Source: Saccopteryx bilineata
Lineage: Eukaryota; Chordata; Mammalia; Chiroptera; Emballonuridae
Direction: 5' to 3'
NCBI RefSeq assembly: GCF_036850765.1
Contig: NC_089492.1
Location: 73,093,982-73,157,981, forward strand
Length of the DNA: 64,000 bases
Below, piece by piece: positions 1 through 11,544 of the stretch (its first letter is position 1; every line of letters starts with the position of its first letter). Both the position numbers and the translations under genes were made by a program. The notes under the pieces were generated by a model that worked only from the letters and a program-made list of their open reading frames with translations, had not been told where the DNA came from and ran no database searches.

Positions 1-92
1 TTTGTGACATTTGTCATGTTTTAATTACTTTAGCATAAATTCATAAGAAGGAACATTTATCTGTTTTAAACTTCTTTAAAAATTTTAAACTT

Positions 93-437
93 TTACAGCA
101 AAATGGTGGGATCTTGATAACATGATACGAAGCGAAATAAGTAAATCAGAAAAAAACAGGAACTGTATTATTCCATACGTAGGTGGGACATAATAGTGAA
201 ACTAAGAGACATTGATAAGAGTGTGGTGGTTACGGGGGGGAGGGGAGAATGGGAGAGGGATAGGGGGTGGGGAGGGGCACAAAGTAAACAAGATAGAAGG
301 TGACAGAGGACAATCTGACTTTGGGTGGTGGGTATGCAACATAATTGAACGACAAGATAACCTGGACTTGTTATCTTTGAATATATGTATCCTGATTTAT
401 TGATGTCACCCCATTAAAAAAATAAAATTATAAAAAA
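93..437 (+). mobile_element. 5'-truncated L1 3' end (3'UTR and A-rich tail)
   Basis: The left part resembles the last codons of L1 ORF2 (a run equivalent to 'AAATAAGTnAATCAGA'), followed by the G-rich 3'UTR (GGGGGG tract near 235-245) and a terminal 'TGATGTCACCCCATTAAAA' ending typical of bat L1 elements, then an A-rich tail. The insert is bracketed by a 15-bp direct repeat AAAAATTTTAAACTT (78-92 and 436-450), which is the expected target-site duplication. Only about 345 bp of a roughly 6-kb element was inserted, so it is a dead-on-arrival copy. The short open frame inside it (212-403) has no coding meaning. Confidence 0.8.
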
Positions 438-540
438 AAATTTTAAACTTAAACTTTAAAAAAATGTTTCATAAAATCAAACATTTTATTTGCAGTTTTA
501 AATAATTCTGATAAAACTTAAATTTTAAAAATGAATGCTT

Positions 541-690
541 CTCAGATAACTTTAATTTTTGTTCATTCACTTATGTGTTCAATAAATAATTCTGAAGTAC
601 CTATTATATGTGGATGCTACACTACACACTATGGATAAAATGGTAGATAGATATAATCTTACAAATTAAAGCCTACATTCCAGTCAGCAT
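541..690. repeat. Ancient interspersed repeat-like fragment
   Basis: The run 'TTCATTCACTTATGTGTTCA' followed by 'AATAAATAATTCTGAAGTACC' and a 'tatgtgg...ctaca' stretch resembles an old mammalian repeat whose usual form reads attcattcattcaacaaatatttattgag...tatgtgccaggcact. I cannot name the subfamily securely. Similar degenerate pieces occur near 815-870, 54580-54780 and 61845-62010. Confidence 0.3.
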
Positions 691-2455
691 ATAATTGAAA
701 GTTTTTGAGATGTGGCATTTTTCTAAACACAGTTGTTCATCTCTCCTCACCAGGTCAAACTCATTTTTCATGTTTTTGTTTGTTTGTTTGTTTCTTTTGT
801 TTTTCTTTAGAGACCCTTTTTCATTCATTCAACTAATATTTAGTTTAGTTCTTAACAATACCAGGCAAAATTTTAGCTGTTGGTGGTCAACATGGTTCAA
901 ATTATTTTCCTTGGGATACTCTCAGATAGCATTAAATTCCCGTAGATCAGAGGATATAAATGGATATTTCCATTAAAGTTGTGCATTTCTTTATTCCTTT
1001 CAGCCAAGTAGTTCTGTAACTGTTGGACTCTAAGCCACATTAATATTAAGTGGTGATGTGTCTACCAACACATATGTTCAGTAAATATTTACTTACCTGT
1101 TGGCTCCTAGTAGACTCGTGATGTAATCACATGAAACCAGAAACAGCATAAATCCTCACACTTTCATGTGTGGAACTGATCTTTCCCTCGGGAGAACTGG
1201 GGCGGGCCAGAAGAAGACTGGTGTGCTGGGGGTGACCTTCCACGGTCAGGGCTGGAGCTGGGGAATAGGTCTCTGTGACTATCTGCCCCACTTCCTTTTT
1301 GGAACCCCAGGAAGAAGCAGAGGTGACAATGATAGTGACTTCTTGATTCAGGGTGATTTCAATGCTCATTGGTTATAGCCCCAAGATAAAAAAGAATTAA
1401 AGTCATAAGTTAAAGTAATTAAGGGATTTGAAGAACTGTCATGAAAAACTCTAATTATTTCAACATTGTTTGTATTTCACCATTGTCTTTGCCTATTTCT
1501 TAAAAATATTCAAATTACTGTGAATCTTCTGGTTATTTACTGCTTTTACGATTCTCTTTAGTCTGGCAATGTAAAAGCTGGTAACAAGAACAGTAGTTTT
1601 CATAGGTATGAACAGGTATGAACAGAATAGGAGAAATATTTGCATTTATTAGGTGGGACAAATATTATACAAACATTCTAAAGCAAATAGTATTTTTATT
1701 ACCTTAAAGCCTCTTTTCATTGAATATATTTATAGTCTCTCAAGTAAGAGTAGGCACGAACATTAAGCACTAATTGTTCTTCAGTGATAGAAGTGAAATT
1801 CACATAAGCTCAATTGTGCAGCCTGAGATTTCCTACCACCAACCACTGAGCAAGCAGTTGTAAGGAGTAACGTGAGCTATTCTCATTTAGAGGCTGCTAC
1901 TTGGAATTACTGATGAAGGAAGTCAGTAAAACAAATCAACTAGGCCTGGAAATATTTAAATGTATTTTTAAAATTTCTTATTTATTACCAGATTTCTAAA
2001 GCCTTGAAATCAAAGAATAATATTGACAAAGCAAATATTATTATAAGCTATATGAAAATATAAAATGTGTATTAACCTGAAATACAGTCCCCATTTTTCA
2101 ATCAATTCTGTGTGAGCACAGACTCTTTAAAAATCTTAATAATTTCAATATTCAAGGAATTATGGATAGTTAATTCAAAAGTGTATGAATACATAGATAT
2201 TTACAAGATAAATACCATGATTTCTTAGAATATAAAGGAAAATGACCAAATGCAGGAAGTTCAGTGACACAAAAGGAAAAAGAGCAGTTTATAGAGAGAG
2301 CTAAAATATTTCATCCTTTGTTCAGCTTCTGATCCTCCACAAAGAAATGAGGCCGTTAGACCGAATTGCAACCAAGAGACAGAAGAAGCCATTTTTTGTC
2401 ATTTGTATAAATTTCAGAACCTATCTCTTTTGATTTTTCAAATAGATATTTACAT
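691..2455. other. Unassigned AT-rich DNA
   Basis: No gene or confident repeat is seen. The only contrast is a GC-elevated patch at about 1180-1330 that is open on both strands for 70-80 codons; neither translation looks like a known protein and I see no splice-supported exon. The remainder is AT-rich, stop-rich DNA. Confidence 0.4.
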
Positions 2456-2580
2456 ACATGCCCTTCTCCTTCATCAAACTGTGCACTCCTCTAGACAAAG
2501 AGTATTTTTTTAAATCTTTTTGCATCCCCTACAAAGCCTAGCATTATGTCTAGTCCTGGATAAGTCTTGTGTGTTTTTGG
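2456..2580 (+). repeat. L2 LINE 3' end fragment
   Basis: The order 'caaactgtgcactcctctagacaaag' ... 'tttttgcatcccctacaaagcctagca...atgtctag' follows the L2 3' end (ctagactgtgagctcctcgagggcaggg ... ttgtatccccagcgcctagcacagtgcctgg). It is strongly diverged, as expected of an ancient mammalian LINE. Confidence 0.5.
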
Positions 2581-3151
2581 TATTCATCCAAATGTTGTGA
2601 GGATTGGATTATATTCAATATTGTCGAATCAATGGCAAAAATCTAAAATACTAATGAATGCAAAGAGAGCCCAATCATTAGCAAATAAGTCTCAAGTGAT
2701 CTTCAACTAAATGGAGGAGAGTAATTCATAACTGAGACTGAAATAAAAATTAAGCACTAAATAATCATGGTTATTATTAGCAGAGTCATTGGAAAGTTAA
2801 GGACAGTATGTTTGGAGATCTTTACTCACAAATTGGAAGCTAATGAGAATGGTTAGTAGTGAAATGAAGGATTAGGGAGCATTCTAAACTTGAAATATTT
2901 TGGGATCAGTGCCAGCTTTACAGAGATTATTAGATGCTGCTTTATGAAAAGAGAATAAGATGACCAAATACGTAGGGAAAACAATATAATTGCATTTTTG
3001 TATTAAAGGATAGCCATTAGAAACGTTAAAATATTATACTAAAGAAATAGTAAATATGTTCAATATCACAGGAGGACAGGATAAAACCTCTATAACTTCT
3101 TCTCAAGTTTGCTGTGAACTTTAAAAATACAGTTTTAAATTGTTGTCTGAG
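2581..3151. other. Unassigned AT-rich DNA
   Basis: AT-rich, stop-rich sequence with no gene, RNA or repeat that I can support. Confidence 0.4.
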
Positions 3152-3524
3152 ACCCTGGCCGGTTGGCTTAGCGATAAAGCGTGGGCCTGGAGTGTGGAAG
3201 TCCCGGGTTGGATTCCTGGACAGGGCACACAGGAGAAGCGCCCATCTGCTTCATCCTTCCCCCTCTCCTTTCTCTCTATCTCTCTCTCCCCCTCCTGCAG
3301 CTAAGGCTCCATTGGAGCAAAGTTGGCCCGGGTGCTGAGGATGGCTCCATGTCCTCCACCTCAGGTGCTAGAATGACTCCAGTTGCAGTGGAGCAACGCA
3401 CCAGATGGGCAGAGTATTACTCCCTAGTGGGCATGCCAGGTGGATCCCGGTGGGTGCATGCAGGTGTCTGTCTCTCTGCCCACCCCCTACCCCCACAGCT
3501 TCTCACTTCAGGGGAAAGAAAAAA
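3152..3524 (+). mobile_element. tRNA-derived SINE (bat Rhin-1-like), older copy
   Basis: The head 'CCTGGCCGGTTGGCTTAGCG' carries an A-box-like TGGCTTAGCGATAAAGC and a degraded B box GGTTGGATTCC (canonical GGTTCGATTCC). The body contains GGCTCCATTGGAGCAAAG and GGTGGATCCCGGT, landmarks shared with the other eight copies. Many CpG sites are converted and the tail is only 'GGGGAAAGAAAAAA', so this is one of the older copies. Two overlapping open frames over it (3114-3338 and 3181-3573) are by-products of its GC content. Confidence 0.88.
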
Positions 3525-3736
3525 TGTTATTATACAATATGATCTAGGAAGAGTCAAGCACAGTTCTTTATAAAGCAACTGTGAAATAGTTATTTCTCAG
3601 TAATCTCCAATTTTAGTGCTTCTTTCTTCTAAGAGTTCCTTTCAGTCATCCTTCCAAATTTCTCTGTCTTATACTGAGAACCGCACAGTTGGCTGAAGAG
3701 CTTGCATGGTGGACCCTGGCTTTCTTTCCTATTACC

Positions 3737-4172
3737 ATTTTAATAGATTAGCCCAAACTCAGTGGTTTAAAACAATCCAAATTTATTGTGTGTTCAAAAT
3801 CAAGGTGTAGTCCTAAAATCAGGTGTAGGTAGGGCTGCATTTCTTCTGGACATTTGAAGAGGGATTCTGTTTCTGGAAGCCCCTGCATCGCTTGGCTCAT
3901 CTCCCCTTCTTCTACCTTCAATGCATGTCATTCCAACTTGTGTCCATTGTCACACCTTCATTTTCTGACTCTGCTGCTGATGTTCCCTCTTCCCCTTATA
4001 AGGCCACGGTTACTACTTTGAGCTCATCTTGATTATTCAAAATAATCTTCTGTGTCAACGGAATTAACTTACCCATATCTTCAAAGTTCCTTTTGACATG
4101 TGAAGTAACACATTTGCTGCTTCTGGGAATTGGAGGGTGGGCACCTATGAGAGCATTTATTCCGTCTCCCTC
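3737..4172 (-). mobile_element. MaLR (MLT1-like) LTR remnant
   Basis: Read on the minus strand, the end 'AATAAATTTGGATTGTTTTA' followed by AACCACTGAGTTTGGG matches the 3' end of MLT1-type LTRs (aataaatttctgttgttttaagccact). The plus-strand segments AAAATCAAGGTGTAG, 'CCTTATAAGG' and 'tcaaagttccttttgacatgtgaagtaaca' are also in the order expected of a reversed MaLR LTR. It is a solo, non-coding fossil LTR. The exact subfamily is uncertain. Confidence 0.55.
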
Positions 4173-4189
4173 AAGGCCAAGGTACCTGA

Positions 4190-4412
4190 ACAATAATCCA
4201 GGTTCTGCTGTTCATTGCATGATTGTTTGTATTTTAACATAAATTATTTAACCTTTTTAAAACCCAAATTTAATTTTGACTGTGAAGTGAGCTCATTTGT
4301 GAGGATTAGATGAGGTTGTACCATGGACATAGATTACCATCAATATATGTATATAGGTACTATAGGTACTTGATAAATCTTAGCTATTATTGTTTTTATT
4401 GACCCCATCTGC
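4190..4412 (-). repeat. MIR SINE
   Basis: On the plus strand the order 'attatttaaccttttt' ... 'tgtgaggattagatgaggttgta' ... 'tacttgataaatcttagctattatt' is the reverse complement of the MIR consensus (acttaacctctctg ... tgtgaggattaaatgag ... gctcaataaatgttagctattatt). It is an ancient mammal-wide tRNA-derived SINE, heavily diverged. Confidence 0.65.
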
Positions 4413-5471
4413 TAGAAACAAACTTATGTTAATGAAGCTTACAAAATTAAATGCATAAATTTACAATTAGAAATGCAATCTTGGGATTAACAACACTATT
4501 ATTTAGATAAACTAAAAAAAAGAAGTCATTTTACGATTATAAGTGAATTTGATAAACTTGAATTCAAAATTAGAGATAAGTAAAAGCATGTTCCTGAGCT
4601 GGAGTATCTTTCAGTTAAATTCTTGCTAATCAGAATGTCAGCATCACCTGACAATTTTTTAATATGCAGAGCAACAAGCCCCACTTCAGACCTTCAGGTG
4701 AGAATGTAAATTTTTCTATGATCCCCAGGTGATTCATATGTACATAAAAGTTTGAGAAGTACTATCTCTGGCAGTGTTTAAAAGGGCACAGTGCTCTGCC
4801 CAGGAGTAACCATTTGCCTCCAGCATTGCTCTTCTGTCACTACTTTCATAACTGGGAGTCATCACCACCATCCATCAATAAACTCAGTCTTTACAGACAT
4901 CAATACCTTCTAAAGGAAATACTTATGGACACTTTCCCTTTGAAAAGACTTGGCAATTGGAATGTGCTGATTATTTTGTGTGACTTTAACTCTCAATGCA
5001 TGTTCTTAAGGTTTTCTGTTCTAAACTGGTGAAGGAAGGTGAAAGCTTGCCTCCCGAAGGTCTAGACACCATAACTACAGAGCCAGACCTCCAGAATCAA
5101 GTATCCACTCCATTTCTGAATAGCTCCAGAGAATTCTATTAGTATAACATTTCAAAACATGGGTCTACAAGGAAACTCAGATAATAAGAATTAGTTATAT
5201 TAAACAATCATTGCTAAATGTTAAATTTTCAGTGGGAAATAAAAATACATCATATGCAATATGTTCTCTCAGCTTGAAGTATGCTTTTTGCAATGACAGG
5301 AAATATAAAAATGAAATAGCTTTAAATGAAATGTACCCATCAACATCAAAAAATAACTGCATTGTGCTTCTGTGCTTGTCTTCAAAGTGGATGGACTCAG
5401 TTTAAAATTAGAGATACAAAGACATGATGATAATTTGGTGAATTACAGCATTTGAAATTTACTTCAATATA
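4413..5471. other. Unassigned AT-rich DNA
   Basis: No gene or repeat recognised. Short open frames at 4814-5032 and 5211-5405 show no familiar protein features. Confidence 0.4.
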
Positions 5472-5597
5472 TAGGCGAGGCAAAAGTAGGTTTACTGTTG
5501 TGTGTCTGGTAAATACAAAAACTAATAAATAATAATACAAGAATAAAGTCTGTATTTCATGTACTCCCAATTGTAAGATTCCTTTTGCCCAACCCTG
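5472..5597. mobile_element. Mariner-type MITE
   Basis: The left end 'GGCGAGGCAAAAGTAGGTTT' and right end 'CCTTTTGCCCAACCCTGG' are imperfect inverted repeats of the form CAGGGTGGGGCAAAAGTAGG. They flank an AT-rich centre containing 'ctaataaataataatacaag'. TA dinucleotides lie at or near both edges, as expected for Tc1/mariner insertion. It is about 126 bp, non-autonomous and non-coding. A second member lies at 33354-33479. Confidence 0.75.
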
Positions 5598-5601
5598 GGT
5601 A

Positions 5602-6275
5602 CTGAATGAATACCTGTTATGTGTAAGGCCTGGCACTACTCACACTTTTGTCAAATGCTGCTATCCCTAGAAAACTCTCCACCAAGTAAATCTGTTGATA
5701 AAACAAAGGTAAACTCATTCTACTTCTACATGTGAGAGCATTAACCTCACAGGGTCTTCCTAGTCTTCTGGAAGAGAGGATGCAAAATGAGGATATTTAT
5801 GAGGTTTTAGTGTCTGGTTCACTAAGGGTAATCTTTCAGTACTAGGTAGTAAGTGATGGGAAGATTGAAACTGAAAAAGAATTATGGTATATTCATTTAT
5901 ATTGGTGGACACAGCAAGGGGAGAGTTTTGAAATAAGGATTTAGAGACTCATGAATCATCATATGATACTATCTATTGAAAAGACTGTTCAATGTTTATT
6001 TAAATGGTTTTTCCAGTAAGTTTTTAAGTGAACAATAAAGTTACTCGCAACTTATCTTCCTGGGCAAGAGTTTCCTGGAATAGTGAATGTATGATGATGA
6101 AGACACTGGTAAAATGATATTGGTAAAGACAGCCTAATGGTAGAGTTGAGTTATGTTAATGTAGAGAATAAGCTGTGTGTTAGAGATGGTTTCAGAATTT
6201 ATTGTAGTGACTCAAGATGAATAGGACATAGTAACCATTCTAAAACAGTATACAAAAAAAGTCATTGGTATTTTG
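5602..6275. other. Unassigned AT-rich DNA
   Basis: No gene or repeat that I can support. Confidence 0.4.
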
Positions 6276-7164
6276 ACAGGGATTGTATTAGTATATTGTT
6301 TTGAGTACTATGAACATTTAAATTATGTTGATTCTCCTAACTGGTGAACATGGTGTATCGTTCCGTTTCCCTGTCTTTTTCAAACTCCTTTAATAGTGCT
6401 TTGTAGTTTTCAGTATATAGGTCCTGCATATCCTTTGTTATTTGTATTTTATTTTTGGGTTGCAACTGAAAAAGTACTTGTTTTATTCACTTTTTTCTAA
6501 AATTTTATTGTTAGTATATAAAAATGCAGTGAATTTTTGTACATTGATTTTATATCCTGCAACTTTACTGTATTTGTTTATTGTTTCTGAGAGTTTTTTT
6601 GGTGGACATTTATATAGAAATGTCTTTAGCATTTTCTATATAAAGAATCTTGTCATCTGTGCAAAGTGACAGTTTTACTTCTTCATTCCCAATTTGATTG
6701 CCTTTTATATCTTTCTATTACTTGATTGCTCTGGCTAAGACTTTCAGTATGATGTTGGAAAAGTGGTGAGAGTACACATCCTTGTCTTGTTCCTGATTTT
6801 AGAGGAAGCGCTCTCAGTTTTTCACCATTAAATATGATATTAGCTGAGGGTTTGTCATATATGGCTTTTACTATATTGATGTATTTTACTCTTATCCCTC
6901 TTTTATTATGCATTTGAATTATAAATGGATGCAGCATCTTATCAAATGCCCTTTCCTGCATCTATTGATAAGATCATATGATTTTTAATCTTTATTTTGT
7001 TAATGTGGTATATTGATTAACTTGCGTATGTTGAACCAGGCTTGTGTCTCTGGAATAAAGCCCACTTGATTGTGGTGCATTATTTTTTTTAATATGGTGT
7101 TGTATTCAATTTACGAGGATTTTCTTTAGGATTTTTGCATCTATATTCAGCAGAGGTATTGGTC

Positions 7165-7214
<50 letters not shown>

Positions 7215-7660
7215 CTTGCCAGGTTTTAGTATCAGGGTTATACTGGCCTCATAAAATGTATTAAGAATATTGCTTCTTCTTCAATTTTTTGAAGAGTTTG
7301 AGGATAGGTATTAAATCTTCTTTGAATGTTTGGTAGAATTCTCTAGTGAAAACATCTGGTCCTGGACTTTTACTTTTTTGAAGATTTTTTGAGGGCTGTT
7401 TCAATTTTCTCACTGTTGATCAGTCTTTAGATATTCCTGCTCTTTGTGATTCAGCCTAAAAATGTATATATTCCTAAGAAATTATACATTTCTCTAGGAA
7501 TTTGGTGGCATATAGTTGTTCATAGTATGGTTGTATGATCCTTTGTATTTCTGTGATGTCTGTGGTAACTTCTCTTTTATTTCTGATCTTGTTTATATGA
7601 GTCTTTTCTCTTTTTTTTTTCTTAGTGAGTCTAGCCAGAGGTTTGTCAATTTGGTTTGTA
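6276..7660 (-). mobile_element. L1 ORF2 fragment (RT region), inverted part of a rearranged L1
   Basis: Minus-strand translation gives recognisable L1 ORF2. From upstream to downstream these are a linker region (KPLARLTKKKKREKTHINKI near 7640), an RT motif region ([12 protein letters not shown] near 6780), a degenerate catalytic box reading [12 protein letters not shown] near 6640, and a post-RT stretch near 6340. Stops and frameshifts are frequent, so it encodes nothing. A (TG)n tract lies within it at 7170-7211. It abuts a short inverted duplicate at 7650-7742 and plus-strand L1 sequence from 7743. Confidence 0.8.
7170..7211. repeat. (TG)21 microsatellite
   Basis: Uninterrupted TG dinucleotides, 42 bp, embedded in L1 sequence. 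Likely polymorphic. Confidence 0.95.
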
Positions 7661-7742
7661 TGTCTGTTTTTCTGATGATACCACCATGCTGTGTTCATTA
7701 TTATAGTTTTGTGGTATGATTTGAAGTCAAGAAATGTGATAC
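7650..7742 (-). mobile_element. Inverted duplicate of L1 post-RT sequence (fold-back arm)
   Basis: The minus-strand translation FLDFKSYHKTIIMNTAWWYH is the post-RT segment of ORF2. It sits directly upstream of linker-region codons that belong hundreds of codons earlier, so the order is scrambled. The same segment occurs in the opposite orientation at 7804-7893 (GIILPDFKSYHKVTIRTARF), giving an imperfect inverted repeat of about 90 bp with a roughly 60-bp spacer. Confidence 0.7.
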
Positions 7743-8430
7743 CCCTTGGGCCTCAAGGCCCCAAATAGCCAAAGAAATACTGATGAGAAAGAACAAAGCT
7801 GGAGGTATCATACTCCCTGACTTCAAATCATATCATAAAGTGACAATAAGAACAGCAAGGTTTTTGCAAATAAACAGACACACAGACCAAAGGAAAAAAA
7901 TTGAGAGCTCAGAAATAAAACAACATGTATATGGCAAATAATTTTTGATAAGGGAATCAGAAATATACAATGGAGAAAAAAAAGCCTCTTCAATAAATGG
8001 TGCTGGAAAAATTCAAAATCCATATACAAAAGAATGAATCTAGACTATTGTTTGCTCTCATATAGAAAAATTAATTCAAAATTGATCAAAGACCTAATTG
8101 TAAAATCTGAAACAACAAATCACATAGAAGAAAACATAGGTACTAAACTTATGAACTTTGGTCTTAGAGAAGATTTTATGAATTTTACCCCAAATTCAAT
8201 GGAAGTAAAGGGAAACATAAATGGAACTATATCAAACTGAAAAGCTTCCACACAGCAAAGTAACCACCAATGAAACAAAAAGGTAATCCACTGAATGAGA
8301 GAAGATATTTGCAAACAACAGCTTCAATAAGGGGTTAATATCCAAAATATAAAAAGAACTTATATAGCTCAACAAACGAACTAACACTCCAATTAAAAAA
8401 TGGGTGGAGGAATGGAACAGACACTTCTCC
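7743..8430 (+). mobile_element. L1 ORF2 C-terminal fragment, plus strand
   Basis: Plus-strand translation gives KEILMRKNKAGGIILPDFKS near 7770-7830, then recognisable but stop-riddled ORF2 C-terminal sequence ending near KNGWRNGTDTSP at about 8430. The opposite orientation to the adjacent RT-region fragment (6276-7660), and its start just downstream of where that fragment ends along L1, suggest 5' inversion (twin priming) of one insertion. The extra fold-back arm between them complicates this. Confidence 0.75.
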
Positions 8431-9029
8431 CACCCAATGAACTGTGTTGGAAGGAACTAGAGGAAGGACCACCTAAATACAAGAAGGAACTGGTGTCATA
8501 GCACGAAAAACTAATCCTAGTACAAGTGGATGTCTGTGTTACTGCTGCCAGTCCATGTCAGCAAAATGCAGATATCAAAAACAAGCCATGTTGTAGGGAG
8601 AAATCTCCCACTATGAGTTAAGTAAGTACTAATATATGAAAGCTATGTTCTGTTACTTTTGGAACATTTAAGATCCAAGACTGGAAAATATCTCAAGAGG
8701 CAAGTGAGGAATTCTTAGAATGAGCTTTTGCAGATATCCAAATGCCATCAATGTGAGAACAAGAACATGTCCTTCTTCCAAAAGGAATAAAAAATATAAA
8801 GAACCTGAAAACAGAGCCAAAAAAAATTGTGTGATAATTTTAAGATCCTGATGAAAGTAGAGAAACACATCAGAAAGAAACCAGAAGACAGAATTTCCAA
8901 AGTCATGGATTTTAATTTTCTACAAGACAGACTGCAGTTGCTATCATAGGAGTCAGATTCCACACTTTATTCAGCATTCCAGCCAAGTAGATATACAGAA
9001 AGTATCGGAGGACCTCTATAGGTTATTTA
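8431..9029. other. Unassigned DNA
   Basis: No gene or repeat recognised between the two L1 segments. It may be the tail of the rearranged element or unique DNA. Minus-strand frames at 8668-8868 and 8748-8963 show no family features. Confidence 0.35.
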
Positions 9030-9372
9030 ATACTCGTTGCAAATCTGTGTCCTTAAACATCAATCTTATATTCCCACCAACCATCCCTGGTAACCACCAT
9101 TTTATTTTCTGGTTTTTTTAAGTCTGAGTTTTTTAGATTCCACATACAAATGTATACAGTATTTGTCTTTCACTGTCTGACTTATCTCAGCAGAATGTGC
9201 TCAAGGTATATTCATTTTGTAGCAAATGGCAGTATATCTTTCTCTTGGCTAAATAATATTTTGTGTGTGTGTGTGTGTGTGTGTCTTTTCTCCACTTGTT
9301 GATGGGATATTAGGTCATTTTCCTATCTTGGCTATTGTTAATAATGCCACAATAAATTTAGAAATGCATTAC
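9030..9372 (-). mobile_element. L1 3' end fragment
   Basis: The plus-strand order 'ttttttagattccacatacaaatgtatacagtatttgtctttc' ... 'cttatctcag' ... 'cttggctattgttaataatgccacaata' is the reverse complement of an L1 ORF2/3'UTR end (tgcaataaacatggg through tggaatctaaaaaa). It contains a (TG)n tract at 9262-9284. Non-coding fossil. Confidence 0.7.
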
Positions 9373-9661
9373 AGCAAATATAGGAAGAAGTAAATAGACT
9401 CTCACACACATAGCAATGGGGTTGAAATTAAGAGGTGTTACAATCTATTAGAGAAAGATAGACAATTTGTAAAATACTTTATTTTATTTAATTTTGACAT
9501 GAACCATTTAGAATCTAGGCTCTAGGAAGAGAATCAGTTTGCACAGTGGTGGGCTTGCTCCAAAGGAACAGAATCCTTTCCAAATAGGATCCCAGTGACA
9601 ACAACTGATCTCAAAGGGATCTCTCTCCCAGTGGTGTTGTACCTTCAGTAATACACACTTG
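9373..9661. other. Unassigned DNA
   Basis: Nothing recognised. Confidence 0.35.
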
Positions 9662-9673
9662 AAAACTGGCTTA

Positions 9674-10072
9674 GGCCCTGGCGGGTTGGCTCAGCAGTAG
9701 AGCGTCGGCCTGGCGTGTGGGGGACCCGGGTTCGATTCCCAGCCAGGGCACATAGGAGAGGCGCCCATTTGCTTTTCTACCCACCCCTCTCCTTCCTCTC
9801 TGTCTCTCTCTTCCCCTCCCGCAGCCGAGGCTCCATTGGAGCAAAGATGGCCCGGGCGCTGGGGATGGTTTCTTGGCCGCTGCCCCAGGCGCTAGAGTGG
9901 CTCTGGTCCCGGCAGAGCGACACCCCGGAGGGGCAGAGCATCGCCCCCTGGTGGGCAGAGCGTCGTCCCTGTGGGCGTGCCGGGTGGATCCCAGTCGGGC
10001 GCAAGCGGAAGTCTGTCAGACTGTCTCTCCCCGTTTCCAGCTTCAGAAAAAAAAAAAAAAAGAAAGAAAAAA
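9674..10072 (+). mobile_element. tRNA-derived SINE (bat Rhin-1-like), near-intact copy
   Basis: Full-length copy. The head contains the A-box-like TGGCTCAGCAGTAGAGC and a perfect B box GGTTCGATTCC, giving an internal RNA polymerase III promoter. The body carries GGCTCCATTGGAGCAAAG, and the tail is a long A-rich tract with GAAAG interruptions. A 12-bp target duplication AAAACTGGCTTA flanks it (9662-9673 and 10073-10084). Most CpGs are retained, so it is comparatively young. The 131-aa open frame over it (9715-10110) and its antisense counterparts are artefacts. Confidence 0.95.
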
Positions 10073-10084
10073 AAAACTGGCTTA

Positions 10085-11529
10085 ATGAACCAAAACCTTA
10101 CAAATTCTGAAACTGCCTTTTCCTCTCTCACTTACCACTTCATTGGACTTTACTTTTTTCTCCAGATGACCACTTTGGATTCTTAGAAGAAATCATTCTT
10201 TTCTTTCTTTGGACTTAAATTGAAAAGTCAAAAGAAAACAATATATTTAATCCCAGACATTGGTTTATCTCACCTAAAATAATTCAGTGATCATTAAAAT
10301 GTAGGCCTTTAGAATAAAGAGAGAAGTAGACATTGGCTAAAAACAATGGGAGGTTAGGAAATTGTACTTCTATTAAAATTTAAAAATTTCCAAGAATGTT
10401 AATAATATTGGCCACACATTAAAATAATTATATCTGAGTTGTTCTCAGATACAGTAAAATAAAAAATAATCAAATGTAGTATATTTATGTAAGGCTGGTA
10501 ATAGTAGCACCCTATCTTATAATAGAGAAATTAATAAAGAGAAGTACTCCAGGATGCAAAAAAATATGAAATAAAGAATGAGAAGTTCTATTGTGGTGAA
10601 AGAGAGGTGTATAATGAACACTGATAAAGCCAGGGGTACAGAATAATTTACTGCTCCTTGAACATTCATAAATGTGACAAAACTTCAAGTAAATAAAAAA
10701 TAAAGATATTAAAAAAGATGGCTGTAGTAATTAGTATTATATGAATTATGACCAAGATCAGAATTATGATTTGTAGTAGAAGCAAGAGATGGAAATAGAG
10801 GGGATGATTTAGAATAATCTGTGAAAGGAAGAAAATAAAAAACAACAACTAAGAATTAAGTGACAAAGGCTAAGCAGGACACCAAGAGGATTTATTATAA
10901 TGAGAAATGATTGGAATTGACTTAAGGAATGGAAAGTAAAGAAGTCATGCAAGACCACAGAATTATGTAAAAGCATCTACGTATTTAACTTGACATTATT
11001 TTAGGTTGGTTTAAAATCAAAACTAAACTAAATTATACTTCTTTGGAAATGTAGTCATTGAACAGACTAGAAAATACAATAGAAAAGTTATAGAATTTAG
11101 TATTTCTCTACCACCATTTGTATGCTTTTGCAGTACAAATCACAGAATTCCTTGTCTTTTTTTGGTCACTATTTATTTTAAAAATAAAATTTTAAAATAT
11201 GACTGAATGTGCATTTAAAAATGAATTGCAATTTTGATTAGGGAAGAAGAAGAAATAAGTTGAGTTTTATTTTCCGGTTGCTTAGTAAAGTTGTGTTAGC
11301 TCTACTATCTTCCAGTGGTTCATGGCAGAATAAAGTACCTGTTTTCTAAAACACTTTTTCATGTAAAGTTTTAGAATATAATATGTCTCTAAATGATATT
11401 TTCCCAAAGTAGTAAAAGATAATAGAGGTCTCTGTAAAATATCTACATATAAGTCTACAATATAAATTTGCTATAAAATATAATTCAATGAAAAACTACT
11501 ATTTTTTATTCCCCAAGATAGCACGACTT
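10085..11529. other. Unassigned AT-rich DNA
   Basis: AT-rich DNA, purine-rich in parts (for example 10540-10900), with no gene or repeat I can support. Confidence 0.4.
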
Positions 11530-11544
11530 CTATTTGACATTTCT

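Noticed and set aside
9674..9750. tRNA gene-like head with A and B boxes
   Set aside because: The same head begins nine GC-rich dispersed copies with a constant body and A tail, so it is a SINE promoter and not a functional tRNA gene. The acceptor and anticodon arms do not fold as a tRNA.
9715..10110. 131-aa open frame, plus 147-aa (11488-11931), 145-aa (12353-12790) and 139-aa (48844-49263) frames
   Set aside because: All lie in SINEs. The similar translations come from shared repeat sequence with few stops because of high GC, and occur on both strands.
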